From the NCBI GenBank assembly GCA_009783695.1, contig WRCY01000015.1, positions 1-42,832 on the forward strand: a DNA stretch of 42,832 nt, written 5' to 3'. Numbering within the stretch: the stretch's first letter is position 1; every line of letters begins with the position of its first letter. Below, piece by piece: positions 1-8,917 of the stretch. The DNA is from Oscillospiraceae bacterium. Its GTDB lineage: Bacteria; Bacillota; Clostridia; Oscillospirales; Ruminococcaceae. The translations under genes and the position numbers were made by a program. The notes below the pieces were generated by a model. That model had not been told where the DNA came from. It worked only from the letters and a program-made list of their open reading frames with translations, and searched no databases.

Positions 1-895
1 CGAACTGATTCTGATAATAAGACTGCAGGGTAAGCGGTATGGACTGTACCGAGGTTGACAAAAGATTCATGCTTCGCAGGAACATGTTGGTAAACAGCGA
101 ATCCGTCCACTGCCACACGAACGAGAACAGAAAACAGGAGGTAATAATCGCTCTTGCGTCGGGCAGCATTATACGGAAGAAAGTCTTAAGCTTTCCGCAG
201 CCGTCAACGTAAGCGGCTTCTTCAAGCTCCTTCGGTACGCCGCGGAAATACTGGCGCAGCATATAGATGTAAAGCCCGTTTTTAAGTCCCATGCAGGTCA
301 TGCTCATCATGAGATAAGGAACGGGGCTGTCAATCAGATTAAGCGGAGCGCCGGCGGTAAGCCGGAATATCCCGAAAATATCGAACATAGCAAAGTGCAG
401 ATAAAGCGAGGACAGTATCGTCTGCGGAGGAATAAGGATTAAAAACATTACGAACGTAAACCAGAGCTTCTTTAGCGGGAACTGGAACCTTGCAAAGCCG
501 TAGCCTACAAAAGTACAGGAGGCAACCTGCAAAATCCCGACGGCGAGCGCCATCAGAAAGGTTTTAAGCAGGGACGGGAAGAAGTCAAGGAGCGTCGCGG
601 TGAGCTCGTAGTTTCCCAGCGTGAACTCGCGCGGGATATTAATTACGGTCGAGTCGAACAAGTCCCGCTCGCTCATGAAGCTCAGGGAGAGCTTGTTGAG
701 CAGGGGCTGCAGAATAAGAAAGCAAAGCCCGAATAAAAGCAGGCCGCGAAGCACTACAAACACCCAGTGCCCGACATTTTTCTTAAAGAGATAGCCGCCG
801 GATTCACGGTTCCTTTTAAGCAGGGACTTGAAGTCCCGCTTGGGCGGCTTATATTTATTGCTCATCATAAAGGCAAGTTTTTCTTCGTTATTCAT
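1..895 (-). CDS. Carbohydrate ABC transporter permease, MalG-type (3' end outside window)
   Basis: The reading frame is open from an ATG at 895 down to the window edge (298 codons, no stop), so the C-terminus is missing. It encodes a polytopic CUT1-family permease. A cytoplasmic N-terminus rich in Lys/Arg is followed by hydrophobic segments, and the EAA loop (LEEAAYVDGCGK...LP, about residues 223-242) that contacts the ATPase is visible. In this family the MalG-type subunit pairs with a MalF-type subunit to form the membrane channel for a sugar or oligosaccharide. The start codon overlaps the last 8 bases of the upstream permease gene, which indicates translational coupling. This is the second MalG-like protein in the locus. 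The substrate cannot be told from sequence. Confidence 0.9.
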   Translation of the reverse strand, partial: MNNEEKLAFMMSNKYKPPKRDFKSLLKRNRESGGYLFKKNVGHWVFVVLRGLLLFGLCFLILQPLLNKLSLSFMSERDLFDSTVINIPREFTLGNYELTATLLDFFPSLLKTFLMALAVGILQVASCTFVGYGFARFQFPLKKLWFTFVMFLILIPPQTILSSLYLHFAMFDIFGIFRLTAGAPLNLIDSPVPYLMMSMTCMGLKNGLYIYMLRQYFRGVPKELEEAAYVDGCGKLKTFFRIMLPDARAIITSCFLFSFVWQWTDSLFTNMFLRSMNLLSTSVQSIPLTLQSYYQNQF

Positions 896-1844
896 AGTAG
901 TAAACCCTCTTTGAAATTATTCCCGCAATGACGCCGACTAAGGAAATTACAATCAGGAAGTATGCCCATGCCATAGCCGAGCTGAAACCGTAGTCCATTC
1001 TGCTGATTTCGGTTGTAACTTTCAGCATGACCGAGTTATCCGAGCTTACGAAGTAGTCTATTACCGAGTACACCACGTTTACAAGAATCAGCGAGCTAAT
1101 CATCGGGAACGTAATCTTCCAGAAGCTCTCCCACGCGGTCGCGCCCTCGATTTTAGAAGCCTCGAACATGCTGGGTGAAATCGTCTGCAAACCGGAGAGG
1201 AAGATAATGATTTGCATGCCCGAAACAAGCGCGATGTTATAAATTTGATTTACAATATGTAAAACATAGAAAAGAAATTCGTCCATCATTCCGCCAGAAA
1301 GGAGCAGTTCCTCAAGCACGCCGGTGATTCCGGTGGAAAGCGCGTTGCTCTCCTGGATTAAATCGCGGTATTCGCTGAGCAGGCCGGAGCTTGTTTCCAG
1401 CCCGAGCATGACGCCCGCCGAAAGAATAACCGGCAGGAAAAACACTGAGCGAACAATACTTCTGCCCTTGAATTTCTGATTGATTATAAGCGCAACGAAG
1501 AACGCAAACACGATAGTCGCAGGCACGTTGAACGCCATTTTGAGCAGCTCTTCCGTGAGCAGACGGGTAAATTCGGGGTCGTCGAAGAATACGCGGTGCA
1601 GGTTTTCGAGCCCCGTGAAAGTCATAACATATCTGCTCTGCTCCAAATCGGGCACGACACTGCTGAAAACCATCCGCAGCGACTCGAGTATCGGCAGGAA
1701 CATGAAAACTAAAAACCCTAAAATGAAAGGCGAGATAAAGAGGTAGCCCGCGATTGCATTCTTTGTCGCGAAAGTAAAGTCATGATATTTTTGAGCTAAG
1801 AAGTTACGCTTCTTCTGTTTTTTTTCATTAATCAGCTCTGCCAC
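888..1844 (-). CDS. Carbohydrate ABC transporter permease, MalF/UgpA-type
   Basis: This 318-residue inner-membrane permease of the CUT1 (MalF/UgpA/LplB) type has a charged cytoplasmic N-terminus, a first membrane segment near residues 31-50 and an EAA loop at about 228-246 (EASKIEGATAWESFWKITFP) for docking the ATPase. A periplasmic-side insertion at about 150-190 (SSGLLSEYR...LLLSGGMMDEF) is longer than usual for the type. It starts directly after the stop of the DUF5696 lipoprotein gene and overlaps the next permease by 8 bases, so the three genes form one transcription unit. No ATPase gene is present here. Related Firmicutes often share one MsmK-type ATPase among several such transporters (family knowledge). 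Confidence 0.92.
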   Translation of the reverse strand: MAELINEKKQKKRNFLAQKYHDFTFATKNAIAGYLFISPFILGFLVFMFLPILESLRMVFSSVVPDLEQSRYVMTFTGLENLHRVFFDDPEFTRLLTEELLKMAFNVPATIVFAFFVALIINQKFKGRSIVRSVFFLPVILSAGVMLGLETSSGLLSEYRDLIQESNALSTGITGVLEELLLSGGMMDEFLFYVLHIVNQIYNIALVSGMQIIIFLSGLQTISPSMFEASKIEGATAWESFWKITFPMISSLILVNVVYSVIDYFVSSDNSVMLKVTTEISRMDYGFSSAMAWAYFLIVISLVGVIAGIISKRVYYYE

Positions 1845-4457
1845 TTAACGTTCCCCCCTTAACACCAAATACTTTTTCGCTTCTATAATATATCCGTCAT
1901 ATGTGAAAGGGGCGCTGGACTTGTTCACAATCACCTGCACGCCGTTTTCATATTCGGTGAGGCTTACGCCGTTTGAAAGGATTATATAATCAGTGATGAA
2001 CTGATTATATATATCGCCCACCTGCTCGGTGAATTCCCTGTGCAGAGCTTCGGCGGTGTCAGCCCACATTGAATACTGGTTGGCGTAGAAAGTGGGGAAC
2101 TTGGAGGTTTGAAGCTCGATGGGGCTTTCGTCCATGAAAGCGAAGTGCAGTCCCGCTCCGGATTCAACGCTCCTCAGTATGTTCATCTCAAAGTTTTCAG
2201 CCAGGTTCATCGGGCGTCCGGCATAGGGAACGAGCCCGTGCAGAACGATTTGATAGAAAGGAATCTCCTCGTCTAAAATCCCGAAGCCCTGCCACGAAAG
2301 CGGAAAGTCGGTTATAAAGCTTGCGTAAGGCGCAGCGTAGGAATACCCGCTTTGAATCATCATGCGATTACCTGCCGCATACAGCTCTTGCAGCTTCTCA
2401 ACCTGCGTGTTCATCGCGCTCTCGCGGCTGACGAAGCGCTTCTCGTTATAATCGCCCGCCAGGTTATTGCCGATTGTGCGGAAAGCGACGTTTTCCGCGC
2501 CGAAGTCCGAAATCCTTGTCATGAAGCCGTCAATCAGACCCATCATATATTCGGGGCGCGCCATATTAGCTTTAGCTCCCCACCAGTCCATCTGACCGTA
2601 CCAAATGAAACTGTACGGATAAGTTTCGATGCGCTTGCGGTTTATGTACCGCGAGCCGTCACGGTTGAGATTAAAGCCGTTGAAGGGTTTGTTCTGACGC
2701 AGGAAAAGGAAGTCTGCTTCAAGGAAAACATTGGAATCATACTCGCTTACCGTGTTTATTAAGCTCTTGAAATCGCGGGTGCTTCCAAGGCGGGAAATAA
2801 GGTTTACGCTCGTCGGAATCTCGTGCAGTATGCTCTTGTTAAACCAGCCCACAAGCCTGTAGTCCACCTCGCCGAAGCTCCTGCTGTTCAAATCGCGGAC
2901 TATATCCGCCATCTGGTTATAGGTAGTCAGCGGGTACGGCCTTTCAACGGGAACGCCGAGCACGTGCTGGTTTTTAGTAACCGAGCCGATTATTTCAACA
3001 GCCACGGGCACTGCTGATACTTCCGCTTTTTCAAGATGCGGGTACTGCTCCATGAGATACTCGCGGTACCTTTCAGCCATGCCCATATAGCCGTTCCTGC
3101 TGCAGAACATATATCTCTGAACAATGCTCTCGCCCTCCGGCAGCGAGCGCTGGAACATCCAGACGTCGGTCGCGGACTTGCCGGAAATCTCGAGCTTTTC
3201 CCTGCTGATTAGCGTATAATCGGCGAAAACATTATTATATGTTCCGCTGTCCGCCATGCCGGAAACACCGGCTCTGATAGTGGCGTAGGACGCGCCCTCC
3301 TCGATTATGCAGAGCATTGTATTACCGTTATTTTCAATCCCGAAGACAGGGAAGTGCGCCTTGGGGTCAAGGATAATAGCTTCGCGGTAAATAGCCTCAT
3401 CCCATCCGAAAACCCTGTTGCTGTACGGGCTTTGATTGCTTTTACCGTTGTTGAAGCTGATGAGCGCCCCGCTTCCGTCGGGGACAAGCATATAACCCTC
3501 ATCATCCGGTCCGCCCGCTCCGAAGAAAGGCAGAACGCGCAGGTCGATGGGCGGGTATTCGCCCCTGTATTGAATTTTGTCGTAAGGAACCCGTACATTA
3601 AAGCCGTAGTCGTCAAGCTCAACATATATCGAAATATTAAAGACAGGCTCGGTTACCTGAATATCACGCTCATAAAACTCAAGGTCGTTATAATAATCCT
3701 GCGGCGTGTAGCCGTACTCCCCGAACAATTCCTCAGCCTGCTCCTTGAGGAAGCGGCGCAGGTCCGGGCTCATTACCCAGATTTGGGTGTTTTCGAGATT
3801 CAGCGGACGCTCGGGCGTGCAGTCCTCGTTTGAATACAGTGCTATCAGCTCTTCTCTGTTGTCGTGTGAGCCGAGCCTGTTTATATCGTAAACCCTGTAA
3901 AAAACATTCCGCAGCCTGTTAACAACGTCGGCGGGCATATCGGCAGTGATTTCTTTCATTCTCCAGTCGGGCACGGCCTTCGGAACATGGTAAACGCGCT
4001 CTATGTTGCCGATTGTAAAATGCACGGCGAAGCCGTTGTCTTTGCCGTTTTCATCCTGAAGAATCTCATATTCGTAGAATTCTTTCATGACCGAGAAGTC
4101 ATGGCTGTCGAGCAGCGTCGTGTTACCCTCTATGGTGGAATAGTTCACCACGAGCAGCGACTGCATTACGCTCTGCGTAAGACCCACCGCGCTTGCCGCC
4201 GCGTCGGCGGGACCCGAAGTCCACTCGGCGCCGGTAAGCTTGTCGTCGATGACAAAGAGGGTCGTGCGCGGGTCGAACGACAGCTTTAAAAACTCATTCT
4301 CAAAAACATATTTATCCGGCCCGCCGTAATCCAGCGGGAACGAGCGGATTTCTATGTGCATATCGCCGCTGCCGGATGGCGCGCAGGCGGCAAAAATAAG
4401 CGTTATGAATATAAGCGCCAATGCCGCAGACAAAATTCTTTTCATAAATATTTTCAT
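1845..4457 (-). CDS. Large lipoprotein, DUF5696-like
   Basis: 870 residues with an N-terminal lipoprotein signal (hydrophobic stretch, then IFAAC with Cys25), so it is probably anchored on the outer face of the membrane. I recognise it as resembling DUF5696 proteins, which in Firmicutes occur beside CUT1 permeases, YIP1 and NHL/TPR proteins. The central part (about 480-800) has the alternating pattern of a possible TIM-barrel hydrolase (for example GWFNKSIL, DYNEKRFVSRES, FHFAFMDES-type ends), but no catalytic pair can be assigned. A role in handling the carbohydrate brought in by the flanking permeases is inference. The ATG at 4457 is the one carried by the upstream leader element. A second in-frame ATG lies four codons later, so the true N-terminus is M1 or M5. 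Confidence 0.75.
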   Translation of the reverse strand: MKIFMKRILSAALALIFITLIFAACAPSGSGDMHIEIRSFPLDYGGPDKYVFENEFLKLSFDPRTTLFVIDDKLTGAEWTSGPADAAASAVGLTQSVMQSLLVVNYSTIEGNTTLLDSHDFSVMKEFYEYEILQDENGKDNGFAVHFTIGNIERVYHVPKAVPDWRMKEITADMPADVVNRLRNVFYRVYDINRLGSHDNREELIALYSNEDCTPERPLNLENTQIWVMSPDLRRFLKEQAEELFGEYGYTPQDYYNDLEFYERDIQVTEPVFNISIYVELDDYGFNVRVPYDKIQYRGEYPPIDLRVLPFFGAGGPDDEGYMLVPDGSGALISFNNGKSNQSPYSNRVFGWDEAIYREAIILDPKAHFPVFGIENNGNTMLCIIEEGASYATIRAGVSGMADSGTYNNVFADYTLISREKLEISGKSATDVWMFQRSLPEGESIVQRYMFCSRNGYMGMAERYREYLMEQYPHLEKAEVSAVPVAVEIIGSVTKNQHVLGVPVERPYPLTTYNQMADIVRDLNSRSFGEVDYRLVGWFNKSILHEIPTSVNLISRLGSTRDFKSLINTVSEYDSNVFLEADFLFLRQNKPFNGFNLNRDGSRYINRKRIETYPYSFIWYGQMDWWGAKANMARPEYMMGLIDGFMTRISDFGAENVAFRTIGNNLAGDYNEKRFVSRESAMNTQVEKLQELYAAGNRMMIQSGYSYAAPYASFITDFPLSWQGFGILDEEIPFYQIVLHGLVPYAGRPMNLAENFEMNILRSVESGAGLHFAFMDESPIELQTSKFPTFYANQYSMWADTAEALHREFTEQVGDIYNQFITDYIILSNGVSLTEYENGVQVIVNKSSAPFTYDGYIIEAKKYLVLRGER

Positions 4458-4530
4458 TAAGTCCTTTCTTCACAAACAAATTATGAAAACATCGTTTTCC
4501 CGGATTTAATTATTTTTGCTTTCAAACTTT
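4455..4530 (-). promoter_or_regulatory. Hairpin-SD leader element, copy A (before the DUF5696 gene)
   Basis: On the minus strand this reads TTTGAAAG..., a core GGGAAAACGATGTTTTC (6-bp palindromic stem), outer arms AAAT/ATTT, then GTGAAGAAAGGACTTAATG, where AAAGGA is the Shine-Dalgarno and the terminal ATG is the gene's start. It has the same layout as the other copies in this window. It fills most of the 83-base gap between the YIP1 and DUF5696 genes. Confidence 0.85.
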
Positions 4531-4540
4531 ATAACTCCAA

Positions 4541-5212
4541 TTAATATAATCTGAACGTTATTTCCCTGACAAGACTGATAAAATACATAACCGAATCGCT
4601 GATAAGACTAAAGAAAAGCATAAATATGAACAGCATAAACCCGATTCCGAAAATCGAGAGGATACTGGAGCCGACCGCTTTGAGCATGGTGTAGTCGTGA
4701 ATTTGCATCATAGCCACAAGCACGAGCATGACCGACCATATCATCGAAATCACAAGCATGGTTTGGTAGAGCGCGCGTTCGTCGTAGGATATAAACTGGC
4801 TTATGACGATGCCGGCTGCGTTGCAGATTATTGCAGGGGTGAACGCGTAGACGGTTGCGATGTAAACGTCGGACAGCCTGCCCTTGCCGTTCATAAGCGT
4901 GGTGAAAGACCAGTTGGCAACGCTCCAAAGCACAATCGGCAGTATAATCGAGCCGATTGCGTACAGCGCGTTGAAATACTCCACGTTTACATATTCGCGC
5001 AGAACATGGAACTTAGTAAGCGTGAGCCTTAAAACCTCGATGATTGCGTAAAGTGCGAGCATGATATTGGCGGAGGCGACGCTCGCTTTATTCTCGCGGG
5101 TAAGACACCAGAAGCCGTCCGCCGGATGGAATATGCAGTAAAGCGAATACCGCAGCTCAGCCCCGAGCCTTTTGTATGTATCTTTCTGTTTCAGAGAGGC
5201 AAAAGTCATCAT
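4541..5212 (-). CDS. YIP1-family membrane protein
   Basis: 223 residues with a soluble N-terminal stretch (about 1-45, including a YSLYCIFHPADGFW motif typical of bacterial YIP1 proteins) followed by about five hydrophobic segments between residues 45 and 215. It is an integral membrane protein with no enzymatic motif. Its start (ATGATG at 5212) overlaps the TGA of the upstream NHL-TPR gene by 4 bases, so the two are translationally coupled. Families of this kind recur beside DUF5696 and NHL/TPR proteins in Firmicutes carbohydrate loci, which suggests a membrane platform or accessory to the transporter. The molecular role is unknown. Confidence 0.82.
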   Translation of the reverse strand: MMTFASLKQKDTYKRLGAELRYSLYCIFHPADGFWCLTRENKASVASANIMLALYAIIEVLRLTLTKFHVLREYVNVEYFNALYAIGSIILPIVLWSVANWSFTTLMNGKGRLSDVYIATVYAFTPAIICNAAGIVISQFISYDERALYQTMLVISMIWSVMLVLVAMMQIHDYTMLKAVGSSILSIFGIGFMLFIFMLFFSLISDSVMYFISLVREITFRLY

Positions 5213-6708
5213 GCGCCCCCCTTTCTTCTTTTACGGAATTTAAATAAGATTCTAAGCGCTCTTGTAACAACCCACAGCGAAATCAATATAACAACAATTG
5301 TTGTTATGTTCGCTTCTATCCATTCCTTACGGTAAAGCTGGAATGCTTTTCCGTAGCTCTCCCGGTCGTGCTTTGCCTCGTAATACTTCATGGCGTCCCG
5401 GTACTGTTCGTTTCTCAGTGCGGCTCTGCCTTTGCCTATGTAAGCGAGCTCATAGTTGCCGTTCAGCTTCAGAACCTCGTCCCACATTGCGGCGGACTCA
5501 TCATAGCGTCCGGCATAATAATAGTTGATTGCCTGGTCAATATAGCTGCCGTACTGAGTAAGATTGAAGCGGGTAACGACCGCCGTGCGCGCATCAAGCA
5601 CGAAGAGGGAAGTCCCCATCCTGTCAATCGCAATCGGGTCCTGGAAGCGCCCCTCCATGTTACCGCGTCCGCCGAAGACGTAGAGCATGTTGCCTTGGAA
5701 GTCATAGGCGAAAAGACGCCCTCTGTTGCGGTCTAAGCAGATGTAGCCGTCGTTTTCAAACGTAACCACGTCGACAAACCTCGACGGGCCCGAAACGCCG
5801 CCCAGATTCCCCCAGAACCAGTCTCCGGCAGGCTCCGCAAGACCGAACATGCCGTTGCGGATTAATATATCCGTACCTACGGCGTTAAGCCGGCGAATAG
5901 GGTCGGCTTCAAACGGGTTGCCGGTAAATGTGCTGAGCGTTGCATAAACGAACCCCTCATGGTCGAGAGCGACGTTATTATACTCGGTCGGCACAAAAAG
6001 TTCCATCTGCGAACGCTGGGCAGCGGTGGAAATCATCTTCCAGAAGTAGTCGTAAAGGCTGACCTGAACCTGCGACGCGCCCATGAAACCGTTAAAAGTA
6101 CCGTCGATGTTGTATTCCATGAGCCCCTTGTTGATGTGGCGAGCCTGAATAAAGACGCGGTTTGAGTGGTCCACGACGAGCTTCATGGGAAGAAAATCAA
6201 TGCTCTGGTCATAGCTTTTGTCTTCAGGTTTTATTATGGAGTTAATGTAATTCCAGTCGCGGTCAAGGCGGAGCACACGGTTATTGTCGGTGTCGGCGAT
6301 AAAAATCTCGCCGTTGCGGTTTTCAAACAAATCGTGAGGCTTGTTAAGCGGGCTCGGCTGACCGTTAATCACAACGTATTCAACAACTTTAACTAAGCTG
6401 TATGAATCGGCAGACTCATCATATTCGAGCAGCACGATACGGTTATTGTCGGTATCGCAGACATAAATGCGGTTGCCGCGGATATAGAGCCCCTGCGGAT
6501 TTAAGAAGTTACCGATTCCGAAGTCGTTCCCTGTGAGCTGCGCGGAAACGTAATAAGGGTCAGGCATGGCGACTTCTTCACCCCAGAAGGTGTAATTGTA
6601 TGTATAGTTGGAGGGCCCCGCGCCCGTATCCGTGCCGATTGCCGATACGGGCAACGCGGTTAAAAATGCAAAAATAAGCATTAGTATAACTATAAATTTT
6701 ATCTTCAT
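5209..6708 (-). CDS. Secreted NHL-repeat/TPR protein with C-terminal membrane anchor
   Basis: 499 residues from the ATG at 6708, which is preceded by GAGGTGG at good spacing (the in-frame GTG at 6720 lies inside that Shine-Dalgarno and is unlikely to be the start). An N-terminal signal peptide (KFIVILMLIFAFLTALPVSA) is followed by five or so NHL-type beta-propeller blades, with repeated IYVCDTDNNRIVLLEYD / IFIADTDNNRVLRLDRD motifs. A TPR-like helical pair follows near residues 395-455 (YYAGRYDESAAMWDEVLKL). A membrane segment near 470-485 comes next, then a Lys/Arg tail. The propeller and TPR would face outside. Such a protein probably serves binding or assembly for the neighbouring transporter (inference). 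It is co-transcribed with YIP1. Confidence 0.85.
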   Translation of the reverse strand: MKIKFIVILMLIFAFLTALPVSAIGTDTGAGPSNYTYNYTFWGEEVAMPDPYYVSAQLTGNDFGIGNFLNPQGLYIRGNRIYVCDTDNNRIVLLEYDESADSYSLVKVVEYVVINGQPSPLNKPHDLFENRNGEIFIADTDNNRVLRLDRDWNYINSIIKPEDKSYDQSIDFLPMKLVVDHSNRVFIQARHINKGLMEYNIDGTFNGFMGASQVQVSLYDYFWKMISTAAQRSQMELFVPTEYNNVALDHEGFVYATLSTFTGNPFEADPIRRLNAVGTDILIRNGMFGLAEPAGDWFWGNLGGVSGPSRFVDVVTFENDGYICLDRNRGRLFAYDFQGNMLYVFGGRGNMEGRFQDPIAIDRMGTSLFVLDARTAVVTRFNLTQYGSYIDQAINYYYAGRYDESAAMWDEVLKLNGNYELAYIGKGRAALRNEQYRDAMKYYEAKHDRESYGKAFQLYRKEWIEANITTIVVILISLWVVTRALRILFKFRKRRKGGA

Positions 6709-6720
6709 TAAAATAACCAC

Positions 6721-6759
6721 CTCATTGTCAATTGTACATTGTTAATTGTCAATTGTTCG
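6721..6759 (-). repeat. ACAAT-type short repeat at a gene 3' end
   Basis: Immediately after the stop of the permease gene the minus strand reads CGAACAATTGACAATTAAC and then further ACAAT units up to the Shine-Dalgarno of the NHL gene. It is the same ACAAT-rich repeat seen after the genes ending at 13081, 16119 and 36591, always in the sense direction and touching the stop codon. Confidence 0.7.
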
Positions 6760-7611
6760 TCATTCCTTAATACCGGAGTTTGCCATTGTTTCGATAATAT
6801 TGCTCTGCGCACTGATGAAAACAACAAGCGGCACAATCATTATAAACATCGTGACCGCGGCTCCCACGCCCGCCCTCTGTACGCCGCCGCCGATGATTTG
6901 CCCCAGCGCGTACGGCAGGGTTTTCAACTCCTCCGAGAAGATGAAGTTGGTGGCGCGGGCGTTCCACAGGTTCTGAACCGAGAACACCATAACGGTAAGC
7001 CATGCGGGTTTTATTGTCGGCATAACTATGCGCCAGAAAATAGAAAGCTCCTTTGCGCCGTCTATTTTCGCCGCCTCAATAAGCGTCATCGGAACCGTAT
7101 CCATGAACTGCTTGAGCAAAAAGAATCCAATCGGCATAGCGATTGCGGGAACTATTACCGCAAGGTAGGTGTCAACCCAGGTGAGCCGGTTCATAATCAA
7201 AAAGTTCGGGATTGCGGTAACGTGCGGAGAGAAGAGGAGCGTAATAATTACAACCTTAAAGAAAAGCCTGCTGCCGGGGAATTTGTACTTCGATACCACA
7301 TACGCGCCCATCGAAGCGACGATGATATGCGCGAAAGTGCCCGCCGCTGTAATGAACACGGTGTTGAATATGTAACGGGAGAAAGTAATCCTCGACCTGC
7401 TCATAATCGTGAAGAGGTCGTAGAAGTTATCCATTGTCGGCTGCTGCACAAAAAGCCTCGGCGGGAACAGGAAGATTTCGTTCAGAGGCTTGAACGCGTT
7501 ATTAATCGCGAACACAAGCGGGAAAGCGAAGAACGCCCCGAATAAAATCAGCACTAAATATACAACTATGTTTCCGCCGATTGAACGGGTTTGCCGAATT
7601 CCGGTTTTCAT
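6760..7611 (-). CDS. Carbohydrate ABC transporter permease, MalG-type
   Basis: 283 residues of the MalG/UgpE/LplC type, with six predicted membrane segments and the EAA loop near residue 190 (IEAAKIDGAKELSIFWRIVMP). It is the partner of the MalF-type permease encoded just upstream, and the pair would form the channel for the substrate delivered by the large binding protein. The start is the ATG at 7611, 12 bases after the AAAGGA of leader-element copy B1. The 157-base gap to the upstream permease is filled entirely by two tandem leader elements, which is unusual for a tightly coupled pair of subunits. Confidence 0.92.
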   Translation of the reverse strand: MKTGIRQTRSIGGNIVVYLVLILFGAFFAFPLVFAINNAFKPLNEIFLFPPRLFVQQPTMDNFYDLFTIMSRSRITFSRYIFNTVFITAAGTFAHIIVASMGAYVVSKYKFPGSRLFFKVVIITLLFSPHVTAIPNFLIMNRLTWVDTYLAVIVPAIAMPIGFFLLKQFMDTVPMTLIEAAKIDGAKELSIFWRIVMPTIKPAWLTVMVFSVQNLWNARATNFIFSEELKTLPYALGQIIGGGVQRAGVGAAVTMFIMIVPLVVFISAQSNIIETMANSGIKE

Positions 7612-7769
7612 ATTTTCAATAAGTCCTTTCTTCAGAACAGGAAATTGTTAGTATCGTTTTCCCCGATTCAATAGTTTTTATTTCAAACATTTTTTCAATA
7701 AGCCCTTTCTTCAGAACAGGAAATTGTTAGTATCGTTTTCCCCGGTTCAATAGTTCTAATTACAAACAT
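7612..7769 (-). repeat. Two tandem hairpin-SD leader elements (copies B1, B2)
   Basis: Two units 79 bp apart, nearly identical. Each has GGGGAAAACGATACTAAC, where the inner GTTTTC arm is lost. GGAAA can instead pair with TTTCC, and GAAC in B2 (CCGG variant) with GTTC. The block CTGAAGAAAGGACTTATTG follows. B1 ends at the permease start. B2 lies behind it and directs no gene of its own. Confidence 0.85.
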
Positions 7770-7773
7770 TGTG

Positions 7774-8706
7774 CTACTTTCCTATGCGGTTAATGCCCTT
7801 TTGAATGTACTTATTGCAGATAATCATAATAAGGAACAGTATTGTGGCGATTGCGGAGGCGTAGCCCATATCGAAGCGCAGCGAGCCGTAGTCAACCAAG
7901 TGATTTACAATCGTATGTACGGCGTAGTCGGTACTGGGGAAGCCGCAGAGCTCCCGCGTTACGTCAGCCACGCTGAACGACTGCGTAATCGCCATTACCG
8001 CACCGAATAAAAGCATACCTTTCATATTGGGCAGCGTGATGAACCACAGCTCCTGCCAGCGGTTGCGTATGCCGTCGATATACCCCGCCTCATACTGTGA
8101 GCGGTCAATCGTGTGCAGCCCCGCAACGAATGATAAGAAGCCGTTACCGAGGCTCATCCATAATATGACTATTAAAATAACAGGCATCATGAACGTGGGG
8201 TCGGTGAGGAAGTATTTGGGCTGTCCGCTGATGAGGCCCATGTTGCGTCCCATGGCGTTAATGTACCCGTACTGGTCGCCGCTGAATATAAGCGACCAAA
8301 TCATGAAAACGTTTCCGGAAATCGTGGGCGCGTAGAAAATAAGCACTGCGAAAGCGCGCAGAAACCTCGGCAGCCCGTGAATAAACCATGCAAAAATGAA
8401 CGCCATCAAATAGCCTACAGGACCCGTTATAACCGCCATGAGCAGCGTGTTGGTAACGGCTTTGAGGAACACGTCGTCGCCGAGCAGCAGGTTAGTGTAG
8501 TTCTGCAGCCCGACGAATTTCGCCGGTTCAAATATATTATAATAAGTAAAGCTGTACCAGATGGAAATCGCGACCGGCAGGATGAAGAACGTTATAAAAA
8601 CTAACGCATAGGGGAGCAGGAACAGATAATAGGTTCTGCTCATTTTTATATCGTAACGGAACCATTCCCATCGTTCCTTGAGGGTCATTGCGCGGCTGTT
8701 TTCCAT
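7774..8706 (-). CDS. Carbohydrate ABC transporter permease, MalF/LplB-type
   Basis: 310 residues from the ATG at 8706. The longer frame starting at 8730 would translate the Shine-Dalgarno region as KKGLIEN and is rejected. It is a six-segment CUT1 permease with an N-terminal cytoplasmic stretch (LKERWEWFRYDIKMSRTYYLFLLPY, typical of the LplB/UgpA branch) and an EAA-type loop near residue 205 (YEAGYIDGIRNRWQELWFITLP). It is the first permease after the solute-binding protein and pairs with the MalG-like protein encoded next. The gene is preceded by three tandem leader elements. Confidence 0.92.
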   Translation of the reverse strand: MENSRAMTLKERWEWFRYDIKMSRTYYLFLLPYALVFITFFILPVAISIWYSFTYYNIFEPAKFVGLQNYTNLLLGDDVFLKAVTNTLLMAVITGPVGYLMAFIFAWFIHGLPRFLRAFAVLIFYAPTISGNVFMIWSLIFSGDQYGYINAMGRNMGLISGQPKYFLTDPTFMMPVILIVILWMSLGNGFLSFVAGLHTIDRSQYEAGYIDGIRNRWQELWFITLPNMKGMLLFGAVMAITQSFSVADVTRELCGFPSTDYAVHTIVNHLVDYGSLRFDMGYASAIATILFLIMIICNKYIQKGINRIGK

Positions 8707-8917
8707 ATTTTCAATAAGTCCTTTCTTCACGGGCGGGGAATGAAAGCAACAGTTTCCCCGATTCGGTAATTCGTATTTCCAACCCTTTCATTAAGCCCTT
8801 TCTTCACGGGCGGGAAATGAAAGCAACAGTTTCCCCGATTCGGTAATTCGTATTTCCAACCTTTTCATTAAGCCCTTTCTTCACGGGCGGGGAGTGAAAG
8901 CAACAGTCTCCCCTTAA
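8707..8917 (-). repeat. Three tandem hairpin-SD leader elements (copies C1-C3)
   Basis: The unit length is 77 bp. Each copy reads CGGGGAAACTGTTGCTTTC and then TTTCCCGCCCGTGAAGAAAG, so a stem CGGGGAAA/TTTCCCG is possible in place of the GAAAAC/GTTTTC stem. The third copy is cut short at its 5' side and abuts the stop codon of the solute-binding-protein gene. C1 supplies the ribosome-binding site of the permease at 8706. Confidence 0.85.

Noticed and set aside
2352-4289. Several plus-strand frames opposite the DUF5696 gene
   Set aside because: Shadow frames of a G+C-rich gene with no ribosome-binding sites.
6739-7545. 268-codon plus-strand frame opposite the permease
   Set aside because: It is the complement of a clear permease gene; the product is rich in His/Arg/Asn without motifs.
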